Source: DRYM01 sp964564025 (GTDB taxonomy: Archaea > Thermoproteota > Thermoprotei_A > EX4484-217-1). Taken from it: DNA of 6,365 nucleotides. The position numbers were made by a program, and so were the translations under genes. Positions within the stretch are counted from its first letter, which is position 1. Every line of letters begins with the position of its first letter. Positions 1 to 5,945 of this stretch are shown in pieces. Below the pieces are notes generated by a model that searched no databases, was not told the DNA's origin, and saw nothing but the letters and a program-made list of their open reading frames with translations. Location: NCBI GenBank assembly GCA_964564025.1, contig CAZLZO010000059.1, positions 1 to 6,365 on the forward strand. Reading direction: 5' to 3'.

Positions 1-163
1 GCATTCCTTTGAACTTACCAGCTAACCCTAAAACCTCACTAGCTATAGGCTTCAAAACTATTGTTCCATCATCCATTAACTCTAAGGTGAACAGTTTAGT
101 TCTAACTTTCCTTCTAATATCCTTCGGAATAAGTATTCTACCACGATTATCCATAGAAACCAC
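1..163 (-). CDS. AbrB/MazE/SpoVT-type antitoxin (VapB-like), 5' part only
   Basis: Read on the minus strand, this frame gives a typical swapped-hairpin AbrB DNA-binding domain: VVSMDNRGRILIPKDIRRKV, then a strand-rich half (LFTLELMDDGTIVLKPI) and the start of a tail (SEVLGLAGKFKGM). The D-x-RGRIxIPK-x-IR core is the hallmark of the family. Such proteins are usually the antitoxin of a VapBC-type pair; they bind the promoter as dimers and neutralise a PIN-domain RNase. The gene runs off the left edge after about 54 codons, so the tail and any downstream VapC toxin lie outside the window. The start is uncertain. GTG at 163 and ATG at 154 are both in frame, and GTG at 178 and ATG at 199 would add a Trp/Val-rich leader unlike the family, so I prefer 163. 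The plus-strand open frame over 9-218 is an antisense shadow of this gene. Family assignment is confident; the toxin pairing is inferred. Confidence 0.85.
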   Translation of the reverse strand, partial: MVSMDNRGRILIPKDIRRKVRTKLFTLELMDDGTIVLKPIASEVLGLAGKFKGM

Positions 164-166
164 AAG

Positions 167-189
167 CCCACAACCCACAACCCACACCC
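167..189 (-). repeat. Four-tract G-quadruplex motif at the antitoxin 5' end
   Basis: The plus strand reads CCC-ACAA-CCC-ACAA-CCC-ACA-CCC. On the minus strand, which is the coding strand of the antitoxin, this is four GGG tracts with loops of 3, 4 and 4 nt, the canonical intramolecular G-quadruplex pattern. The two ACAACCC units are also an exact short tandem repeat. It lies 3 nt upstream of the preferred GTG start and just downstream of a TATA-like element, so it would fall in the transcript leader or at the transcription start. The motif is seen directly; folding is not demonstrated. Confidence 0.7.
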
Positions 190-207
190 AAACATACATC
201 GTGTTCC

Positions 208-216
208 ATAATATAT
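208..216 (-). promoter_or_regulatory. Possible TATA box of the antitoxin gene
   Basis: On the minus strand this reads ATATATTAT, a plausible archaeal TATA element. A transcription start about 25 nt downstream would fall near 184-190, at the front edge of the G-rich repeat, giving a leader of about 20-25 nt before the GTG at 163. The assignment rests on base composition and spacing only. Confidence 0.35.
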
Positions 217-710
217 GAGCTTTACTTTCCCACAACCCATATTGTTACGAAGTAAGTTTTAACGTCAAAACTATTCTCGGAATAATCAATGCTGTACATA
301 AGCATGTAAGAAAAACAGAGCACCAAGTTTATCTCAGAAAAGTTATTCATCAATCTCTTGTTACAGCATTTAATATAATACGTCTCATAACTTTAAAATA
401 TACTTTAGGATATTTTCTACTATCCCAGCCAATATAAGTAAGCATAAAGCAAACTCACCATACAAAACACTAAAATAAAACGGTAATACTAGGAAACAAA
501 CCTCCAATATCTCTTATTTAAACACAGCAAGCGTATAGGATGCTAATTCCCCAACTCTTTTATCTAAGATAAACAGTAACAACCTATCCCCTTTGAAGAG
601 TCGGGAGAGTAAGCGCCTTCAACTATTTTTCATTTAAGATGCTTAAAGTTAAAAGAGTAAGTGTCCTAGCTGGGTTATTCTATCCTTCAATTCTTTTATT
701 TAGATGTGGC

Positions 711-751
711 CTATAGTGAATCGCCTATGGAATTCATAACATTCGCTATAG
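711..751. repeat. Inverted repeat, 11-bp arms with 19-nt loop
   Basis: The arm CTATAGTGAAT (711-721) pairs with ATTCGCTATAG (741-751) over all 11 positions, with a single G-T wobble if transcribed. The loop contains GAATTC and could pair weakly within itself. It lies in non-coding DNA next to a GC-richer patch and is not followed by a T-run, so it does not look like an intrinsic terminator. It could be an RNA hairpin or a protein-binding site. Confidence 0.55.
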
Positions 752-784
752 TGGATGTTGACGCGGGGGAGCTGGCAAGCTAGT

Positions 785-824
785 TAACGCCTAAAACTTC
801 ACGTGGTAAACCATTATGGCGTTA
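785..824. repeat. Inverted repeat, 7-bp arms with 26-nt loop
   Basis: TAACGCC (785-791) is perfectly complementary to GGCGTTA (818-824). The loop includes CACGTG and the small self-complementary unit TGGTAAACCA. Together with the hairpin at 711-751 and the GC-rich run between them (about 60 percent G+C by hand count over 751-790), it makes a local structured block in otherwise AT-rich non-coding DNA. Confidence 0.4.
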
Positions 825-1046
825 TGGGAAAATAGAATTATCAAGAATAAACTTTGAGCACACTATTGCACTATTCTCTTGTAAATCTAAGTATTAGGCG
901 AAGCTGAAGAATATTTACCTCCCATACTTGCTCTTATAATGGTTAGTACAAACTGCACTGCGTTTATTGACTATGTTTTTGAATTATTCGTTTAAATGTT
1001 TACTTTTCAATACTTTGAATGTTTTCTGTGACGTGTTTTGAGGTAG

Positions 1047-1055
1047 AAATATCTA
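1047..1055 (+). promoter_or_regulatory. Possible TATA box of the transporter operon
   Basis: AAATATCTA lies about 25-30 nt upstream of 1075-1080. Starting transcription there would give a short leader that still carries the GGGAGGTG ribosome binding site. The match is weak. TTTAAATG at 991-998 is an alternative that would give a much longer leader. A small palindrome, TTCAA-tact-TTGAA (1006-1019), lies between the two candidates. Confidence 0.25.
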
Positions 1056-1079
1056 ATCAGAACAACATAGTTCCTTATA

Positions 1080-1087
1080 GGGAGGTG
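1080..1087 (+). promoter_or_regulatory. Strong ribosome binding site that fixes the BMP protein start at an ATA
   Basis: GGGAGGTG is a near-perfect complement of the 3' end of archaeal 16S rRNA. An in-frame TAG at 1078-1080 rules out any start further upstream. From GGAGG (1081-1085), 10 nt lead to an in-frame ATA at 1096, the same spacing as from GAGG (2173-2176) to the ATG of the ATPase gene. No ATG, GTG or TTG is in frame before 1219, which would be far too late. This site is therefore the main evidence that translation begins at 1096. Confidence 0.8.
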
Positions 1088-1095
1088 TATTTTCC

Positions 1096-2124
1096 ATAGC
1101 CTTTACGACCCGTGGATTAATAGTTATCGTTATTGTAGCTATAATTGTTGCTGGAATTATAGGTTGGGCTATTGGAACATTAACTAGACCTGCACCACCA
1201 ACTCCCGCTAAAATAAAAATGGCATTCATATTTCCGGGAAGTATAACCGATACTGCATGGAATGAAGCCGGATACAGAGCTATGGAAGCTTTTAAAGGAA
1301 AACACCCTGAAGTAGAAATTGCATGGGTGCAGGGAGTATATGATCCAGCGGCAATAGAGCCAACTATTAGAAGTTATTGTGAGGAAGGATACAACCTAAT
1401 TGTTGGCGTTGGTTTTCAATACGGAGAACCCATGGCTAAAATAGCTGAAGAATATCCAAACGTATACTTCTTAGCTATTGCTGGTGCACCCCAATATGTT
1501 GGACCCAGAGTTAGCGTGGCTGATGTAAGAACAGATCAAAGCGGATTTATTGCAAGCTATTTAGCAATTAAAATGTCCAAGACCAAACATGCAGCCTTCG
1601 TAGCCGGTATGGCTGTAGCTGAACTATCACGTAGCGAAGTAGGACAAAGAAAAGGCATAGAATATGCAGGCTACGACCCTGACAAAGTACTTCACGTACA
1701 TTATGTAGGAGACTTCCATGATGTACCAGGGGCTAAAATGGCAACAACAGCTCTTATAGAGGAACATGGTGTTGATGTAGTTAAAGCTATGGGTGACGGC
1801 GTCCAGTTAGGTGCAATATCTGCTGCTAAAGAGAAAGGAGTTTACGCTATGATGAGCGGTACATATCACCCGGAAATATACCCTGAAGGAATGTTAATGT
1901 ATGAAGTATGGCATTGGGAAATAGTTTTTGAAGAATGGTATAACGACTATATAACAGGAAAACTTGAAAAAGAAGGAGGTAAAGTATACTGGCTAAGTCT
2001 TGAAAACGGAGGGTTAGAAATAGTATTTGGAGGAGGCTTAATACCACCAGATCTACTAGAAGAACTACAAACATTAATAGAGAAAATTAAAGCTGGAGAA
2101 ATAGATACAGGGTTTAAACCATAA
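1096..2124 (+). CDS. BMP/PnrA-family ABC transporter substrate-binding protein, apparent ATA start
   Basis: This is the extracytoplasmic receptor of a BMP (basic membrane protein, PF02608-type) importer; characterised relatives bind purine or other nucleosides. Read from the ATA at 1096 it has 342 residues, normal for the family. Residues 8-28 are a hydrophobic helix (LIVIVIVAIIVAGIIGWAIG) preceded by TTRG, followed by a Pro/Thr linker (TRPAPPTPAK, 30-39) and then the first strand (IKMAFIFPGSITDTAWNEAG). Lobe motifs follow: DVRTDQSGFIASYLA near 143-157, FVAGMAVAELSR near 168-179, and MGDGVQLGAISAAKEKGVYA at 232-251, matching the family's D-x-GxGxxxAAKExGVY region. There is no lipobox Cys, so it should be anchored by the N-terminal helix. 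Starting at the first ATG (1219) would remove the whole signal and anchor, so I reject that. It is the first gene of the operon, 62 nt ahead of the ATPase gene. The family is confident and the substrate is inferred. Confidence 0.92.
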   Translation: MAFTTRGLIVIVIVAIIVAGIIGWAIGTLTRPAPPTPAKIKMAFIFPGSITDTAWNEAGYRAMEAFKGKHPEVEIAWVQGVYDPAAIEPTIRSYCEEGYNLIVGVGFQYGEPMAKIAEEYPNVYFLAIAGAPQYVGPRVSVADVRTDQSGFIASYLAIKMSKTKHAAFVAGMAVAELSRSEVGQRKGIEYAGYDPDKVLHVHYVGDFHDVPGAKMATTALIEEHGVDVVKAMGDGVQLGAISAAKEKGVYAMMSGTYHPEIYPEGMLMYEVWHWEIVFEEWYNDYITGKLEKEGGKVYWLSLENGGLEIVFGGGLIPPDLLEELQTLIEKIKAGEIDTGFKP

Positions 2125-2138
2125 ATTATAAAACATCC

Positions 2139-2182
2139 TTTTTCTCTATAGTCTTTCAAGCATAGGTTTGCCGAGGACTATA
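2139..2182 (+). promoter_or_regulatory. T-run and hairpin between binding-protein and ATPase genes
   Basis: The 62-nt spacer contains a TTTTT run (2139-2143) and an inverted repeat TATAGTC (2147-2153) / GACTATA (2176-2182) with a 22-nt loop. The right arm begins at the last G of GAGG (2173-2176), the ribosome binding site of the ATPase ATG at 2187. If folded, it could reduce ATPase translation, and the T-run could end some transcripts; either would favour excess binding protein, as is usual for ABC importers. The bases are seen directly; the regulation is inferred. Confidence 0.35.
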
Positions 2183-2186
2183 ACTT

Positions 2187-3755
2187 ATGAAAAAACCAAT
2201 AGTGTCCATGAGAGGGATAGTTAAGAAGTTTCCAGGAGTAGTTGCTAACGACCACATAGACTTAGACGTTTATGAAGGCGAAGTTCTAGCTTTACTTGGC
2301 GAAAATGGTGCTGGTAAAACAACGTTAATGAACATACTTTACGGACTATACAGAGCGGACAAAGGAGAAATATATGTTAAAGGTAAGAAAGTTCATTTTA
2401 AATCACCTAAAGATGCTATAGCCCATGGCATAGGTATGGTTCATCAGCAATTCATGCTCGTAGATGAACTTACAGTAGTTGAAAACATAATCTTAGGTCT
2501 TAAAGAATACGGTATAGTTTTAAATCTTAAAGAAGCAGTTAAGAAAATTAAGAAGCTAGCTAAAGAAATCGGGTTCAAAATTGATCCTTGGCAAAAAATA
2601 TGGCAACTTTCGGCAGGTGAAAAGCAAAGGGTTGAAATTTTAAAAGCTCTCTTCAGAAACATTAAAGTTTTAATTCTCGACGAACCCACATCTGTTCTAA
2701 CACCTCAAGAAACAAGAGAATTGTTTAAAACAATAAGAAAACTAGTTGTAAACAACATAGCTGTAATATTTATTTCACATAAACTCCATGAAGTAATGGA
2801 AATTGCAGATAGAATAGTGGTTTTAAGAAAAGGTAAAGTAGTAGGTAGGTTGAAAAGAGAAGAGGCAAACCCGCAGATTCTAGCGAAACTTATGGTCGGT
2901 AGGGAAGTATTTTTAGAAATAACTAGGAAGCCGAAGAAACCAGGTCCTGTTGTTTTAGAAGTTAAAGGGTTAAAAGCTCTTAGCGATAAAGGTATTTTAG
3001 CATTAAAAGGAATATCGTTTAGAGTTAGAACTGGTGAAATAGTAGGTATAGCAGGTGTTGCAGGTAATGGTCAAAAGGAATTAGCAGAAGTATTATATGG
3101 TTTAAGAAAGCCATTGGAAGGTAGAATTTACCTATTCGGTAGAGACATAACCGATAAAAACATATGTGAAAGAATTAAAATGGGTATATCGTTAATACCG
3201 GAAAATAGGTTAGGTTTAGGAATTGTTGGAGATTTCTCGGTAGCTGAAAACCTTATTCTTGAGAGAATAGATGAAAACCTGTTCTCAACGAATTTACCCT
3301 TACTTTCTAAGTTGAACATTAAGAAAATTAACGGAGAAACCTTACTAAAATATTCTAAAAAACTTATTGATGAATTTAACATAGCAACTCCTTCACCATA
3401 TGCTAAAGCTAGAACATTGTCTGGAGGTAATGTTCAAAGACTTATCCTTGCCAGGGAGCTTGGAAGAAAACCTAGATTTGTAATTGCTGAAGAACCTACA
3501 GCAGGTTTAGATGTTAGTGCAACAGAATATGTTAGAAAACTACTATTGGAAATGAGAGAACAAGGTTATAGCATATTGCTTATTTCAGGAGATCTCTCGG
3601 AGGTATTATCTTTAAGTGATAAGGTTATGGTTATGTATGAAGGCGAGATAGTAGGTGCTTTTAAACCTGAAGAAGTAACAGTAGATGATGTAGGATTAAT
3701 GATGACAGGTGTTAAAAGAATGCCTGAAGAGGCGATTAAGAGGATATGGGATTAG
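2187..3755 (+). CDS. ABC importer ATP-binding protein with two nucleotide-binding domains (BMP/nucleoside type)
   Basis: This 522-residue cytoplasmic ATPase has two fused NBDs, the length and layout of RbsA/YufO-like proteins that serve BMP receptors. NBD1 is complete: Walker A GENGAGKT (38-45), Q-loop HQQ (86-88), signature LSAGEKQR (141-148), Walker B VLILDEPTS (161-169) and switch His198. NBD2 is degenerate as usual for this family: GVAGNGQKE (290-298) lacks the normal Walker A Lys-Ser/Thr, the signature is LSGGNVQR (411-418), Walker B is FVIAEEPTAGLD (431-442), and the switch His is replaced within ISGDLSE. One composite ATP site is therefore probably fully active. The ATG at 2187 follows GAGG at a 10-nt spacing. 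The last 10 nt overlap the first permease gene, so the two are probably translationally coupled. Confidence 0.95.
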   Translation: MKKPIVSMRGIVKKFPGVVANDHIDLDVYEGEVLALLGENGAGKTTLMNILYGLYRADKGEIYVKGKKVHFKSPKDAIAHGIGMVHQQFMLVDELTVVENIILGLKEYGIVLNLKEAVKKIKKLAKEIGFKIDPWQKIWQLSAGEKQRVEILKALFRNIKVLILDEPTSVLTPQETRELFKTIRKLVVNNIAVIFISHKLHEVMEIADRIVVLRKGKVVGRLKREEANPQILAKLMVGREVFLEITRKPKKPGPVVLEVKGLKALSDKGILALKGISFRVRTGEIVGIAGVAGNGQKELAEVLYGLRKPLEGRIYLFGRDITDKNICERIKMGISLIPENRLGLGIVGDFSVAENLILERIDENLFSTNLPLLSKLNIKKINGETLLKYSKKLIDEFNIATPSPYAKARTLSGGNVQRLILARELGRKPRFVIAEEPTAGLDVSATEYVRKLLLEMREQGYSILLISGDLSEVLSLSDKVMVMYEGEIVGAFKPEEVTVDDVGLMMTGVKRMPEEAIKRIWD

Positions 3756-4807
3756 AAATAAAGTTTATTGAAAGAAAAGTTCACCCAGTGATGTACGTTA
3801 TTGTGCCTTTGGCAGCGTTTTCTCTAGCTTTTCTATGTGGAGGAATATTAATGTCATGGGCTGGTGTAAACCCCATAGCGGGGTATGGGGCATTTATTTC
3901 AGGTATAATAGGGTCACATGTTAAATTCGCAGATACTCTTGTTAGAACAACATCATTTCTCCTAATAGCTGTAGGGTTGGCTTTTGCATTAAGAGCTAGG
4001 GTTTTCAACATAGGTGCAGAAGGACAATACATTATGGGTGCTATCGTAGGTACCTGGGTTGCTCTAACACTTCAAGATCATTTACCACCAGCTCTAACAA
4101 TAACGATATCCCTAATAATGGCCATAATAGTAGGTGGGTTATGGGCAGGGTTTGCAGGCTATTTAAAGGCAACTTTAGGTATAAACGAAATAGTGTTAAC
4201 TGTTATTATGAATTGGCTTGCATTTAAACTTCTACAGTGGCTTCTAAGAGGGCCGTTGAAAAACCCTCTTTCAGAAATGTGGCCTATGTCGCCTCCTGTT
4301 AAAGCTAAAATACCAGTAATTTTGCCCGGTACAAGACTTCATTTAGGCTTCATACTGGCTATACTAATTGCTATAGGAGGGTACTTTTTAATGTTTAAAA
4401 CAAACTATGGTTTTAAACTTAGAGTTGTTGGTGTAAATCCTAATGCAGCTAAGTATGCTGGATATGATGTTAAGAAAATTATAATATCAAGCATGGTGTT
4501 AAGTGGCGGTTTAGCAGGACTTGCTGGAGCTATTGAAATTTTAGCTGTATATCATTTCCTATATGAAGGTATTTCGATAGGTCTAGGATATACTTCAATA
4601 ATAGTTGCTTTAGTAGGTAAACTCCACCCACTAGCAATAATACCTTCAGCATTAATGTTTGGAGCACTTTATAACGGTGTGGTTTATTTGCAATCAGCTT
4701 TAGGAGTATCTTACACTTTGTCTAAGGCTATGGAGGGTATGATATATTTGTTTGTTTTAATCTCTGAAGTGTTTTTAAAATATAGAATAGCTATTGTTAG
4801 GAGGTGA
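3746..4807 (+). CDS. ABC importer permease 1 (BPD_transp_2 family, BMP/nucleoside type)
   Basis: A 353-residue polytopic membrane protein with about eight to nine hydrophobic segments, starting at residues 16-37. Family landmarks are FNIGAEGQ (87-94), present in the larger permease of YufP-type systems, and the cytoplasmic segment GFKLRVVGVNPNAAKYAGYD (222-241), which is the likely coupling region to the ATPase. GLGYTSIIVALVGKLHPLA (279-297) is also typical. It should pair with the second permease to form the translocation path. The ATG at 3746 lies inside the end of the ATPase gene. AAGAGG ends only 2 nt before it and another GAAGAGG lies 13 nt before it, so entry may rely on ribosomes finishing the ATPase. 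ATG at 3791 is a less likely start because it would remove the charged N-terminus. The last codons, AGG AGG TGA, serve as the next gene's ribosome binding site. Confidence 0.94.
   Translation: MGLEIKFIERKVHPVMYVIVPLAAFSLAFLCGGILMSWAGVNPIAGYGAFISGIIGSHVKFADTLVRTTSFLLIAVGLAFALRARVFNIGAEGQYIMGAIVGTWVALTLQDHLPPALTITISLIMAIIVGGLWAGFAGYLKATLGINEIVLTVIMNWLAFKLLQWLLRGPLKNPLSEMWPMSPPVKAKIPVILPGTRLHLGFILAILIAIGGYFLMFKTNYGFKLRVVGVNPNAAKYAGYDVKKIIISSMVLSGGLAGLAGAIEILAVYHFLYEGISIGLGYTSIIVALVGKLHPLAIIPSALMFGALYNGVVYLQSALGVSYTLSKAMEGMIYLFVLISEVFLKYRIAIVRR
4799..4807 (+). promoter_or_regulatory. Ribosome binding site embedded in the permease 1 Arg-Arg-stop codons
   Basis: AGGAGGTGA is both the last three codons of permease 1 (Arg, Arg, stop) and a perfect anti-16S sequence for permease 2. 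It decides the start region of permease 2. TTG at 4809 lies 4 nt after GGAGG, and ATA at 4815 lies 10 nt after it. TTG at 4794 lies upstream of the site and cannot use it. Confidence 0.75.
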
Positions 4808-4808
4808 A

Positions 4809-5747
4809 TTGTTTATAATACCTTTGGAAACCCTATCTTCAATAATAAATTTAGCAATAGCTATGGCAACCCCTTTAGCTCTTGCAGGTTTAGGTGAAGT
4901 TTATTCTGAACGTTCTGGAGTATTGAATCTAGGCGTTGAAGGAATAATGCTTATGGGAGCATTTACAGCATTTCATTTCACATATTTAACGGGGAACATT
5001 ATCGTAGGCTATATAACAGCAATTCTTATTGGTTTAGCTTTAGGTTTACTTAAAGCTTTACTATCTATTTCACTTAAAGTAAACCAGGTTATAGCTGGTA
5101 TGGGCATTTATTTTCTAGGCTTTGGCCTTTCAGATTTCCTTTACAGAACAATTTATGGTGCCGAATATGTTACAGTACAGAAGTCTGTTCAAATATCAGT
5201 ACCTTTACTGTCTTCAATACCTTTAATAGGCCCAGCTTTATTTAAACAATACCCTGTAATATACTTAACATATGTTTTAATACCATTAGCTTGGTTTATA
5301 CTTTACAGAACTAGGTGGGGACTCGCACTAAGAGCTGTTGGTGAAAATCCAAGGGTAGCTGATACTTTAGGTGTAAATGTTTTCCGTGTTAGATACTTAG
5401 CTGTACTTTTCGGATCCTCGATGGCCGGTTTTGCTGGAGCATTTCTATGTTTAGGTGTTGTAGGCTTATTTTATGAAAATCTAACATTCGGCATGGGCTT
5501 CATAGCTATAGGACTCGTATATTTTGGGAAATGGGATCCACTTAGAATGTGGGCAGGCTCATTAATTTTCGGGTCGGCATGGTCTATTTCAACATTCTTA
5601 CAAGACTACTTTGTTAAGGCAGGATACCCTGCGGCAACATATTTCTTACTAATGATCCCATATATTGTAGTAATAGTGTCATTAGTAGCTGTCTCGAGAA
5701 GAGCTAGAGCACCAGCAGCATTATCAATACCGTATACTCGAGAATAA
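4809..5747 (+). CDS. ABC importer permease 2 (BPD_transp_2 family, BMP/nucleoside type)
   Basis: A 312-residue polytopic protein, the smaller permease partner (YufQ-like). Its N-terminal helix is followed by GEVYSERSGVLNLGVEG (29-45), a strongly conserved family motif. The coupling segment is GLALRAVGENPRVADTLGV (171-189), and GMGFIAIGLVYFGKWDP (228-244) is also characteristic. It has about eight hydrophobic segments and ends in a basic tail (SRRARAPAAL). With permease 1 it should make the heterodimeric channel. There is no in-frame ATG near the start. I chose TTG at 4809 because it directly follows the AGGAGGTGA site; TTG 4824 and ATA 4815 are also possible and change only a few residues. 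TTG 4794 lies before the ribosome binding site. It is the last gene of the operon. Only a short TTTT (5754-5757) follows, so I annotate no terminator. Confidence 0.92.
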   Translation: MFIIPLETLSSIINLAIAMATPLALAGLGEVYSERSGVLNLGVEGIMLMGAFTAFHFTYLTGNIIVGYITAILIGLALGLLKALLSISLKVNQVIAGMGIYFLGFGLSDFLYRTIYGAEYVTVQKSVQISVPLLSSIPLIGPALFKQYPVIYLTYVLIPLAWFILYRTRWGLALRAVGENPRVADTLGVNVFRVRYLAVLFGSSMAGFAGAFLCLGVVGLFYENLTFGMGFIAIGLVYFGKWDPLRMWAGSLIFGSAWSISTFLQDYFVKAGYPAATYFLLMIPYIVVIVSLVAVSRRARAPAALSIPYTRE

Positions 5748-5816
5748 AACTATTTTCAAATACTTCACCCCTTTAATATTCAAAGCATATGACTAAGCAT
5801 TAACCACCATACCAGT

Positions 5817-5825
5817 TAAATATAA
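5817..5825 (+). promoter_or_regulatory. Possible TATA box upstream of the HEPN gene
   Basis: TAAATATAA is a good archaeal TATA-like element in the gap after the operon. A start about 25 nt downstream would fall near 5845-5850, inside the palindrome at 5836-5854. A second AT-rich element, TTTAAATT, starts at 5850. The call rests on composition and spacing. Confidence 0.35.
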
Positions 5826-5835
5826 TGTTAGCTAC

Positions 5836-5854
5836 TTAAACAATACCTGTTTAA
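5836..5854. promoter_or_regulatory. 19-bp perfect palindrome, operator-like
   Basis: TTAAACA (5836-5842) and TGTTTAA (5848-5854) are perfect inverted copies with a 5-nt spacer (ATACC). The size, spacing and location just downstream of a TATA-like element suit a dimeric helix-turn-helix or ribbon-helix-helix regulator. No regulator gene is visible beside it, so the binding protein is unknown. Confidence 0.4.
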
Positions 5855-5945
5855 ATTGGGCTAGAAGATTTTGAGGAAAGAATTTCTCTCTAAAAAATGT
5901 GCTTACTTGGAACCAAGTATTTCAGCTATTGCTTTTGAAAATTAA

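Larger units (their letters stand above)
219..1040. other. Long stretch without a convincing gene
   Basis: Roughly 0.8 kb lies between the divergent antitoxin and the transporter promoter region. Both strands are broken by frequent stops. No tRNA could be recognised (no GGTTCGAATCC-like B box), no rRNA, and no regularly spaced repeats. The longest stop-poor plus-strand stretches are about 219-434, without any ATG, and 670-897, interrupted by one TAG; neither resembles a family I know. The only structured part is the GC-richer island at about 700-830 with two inverted repeats, listed separately. Most of the rest is AT-rich and featureless to me. It may hold decayed genes or an unannotated RNA. 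Confidence 0.6.

Noticed and set aside
9..218. Plus-strand open frame of 69 codons at the left edge
   Set aside because: It is antisense to the clear AbrB-type domain on the minus strand and its translation resembles no family.
395..416. Inverted repeat AAAATAT / ATATTTT
   Set aside because: It is made only of A and T in a very AT-rich stretch, so it is expected by chance.
219..434. Open plus-strand frame of about 71 codons without ATG
   Set aside because: It has no start codon, no ribosome binding site and no recognisable motif; it is probably chance.
751..830. Possible tRNA or tRNA fragment (GCGGGGGAGCTGGC...)
   Set aside because: There is no matching acceptor strand CCCCCGC downstream, no TTCGAAT-type T-loop and no anticodon arm.
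1847..2159. Two overlapping minus-strand open frames across the end of the binding-protein gene
   Set aside because: They are shadows of the BMP coding frame, with low-complexity Leu/Ser-rich translations and no ribosome binding sites.
3050..3090. Degenerate second Walker A in the ATPase as a sign of damage
   Set aside because: GVAGNGQ-type second sites are normal in double-NBD ATPases of this family; the gene is intact.
5748..5816. Intrinsic terminator after the operon
   Set aside because: Only TTTT at 5754-5757 and no hairpin; this is too weak to annotate.
5871..5945. Short frame LRKEFLSKKCAYLEPSISAI, in the same frame as and just before the HEPN gene
   Set aside because: It is 25 codons ended by TAA with no family resemblance; it might be a relic of an upstream partner but cannot be supported.
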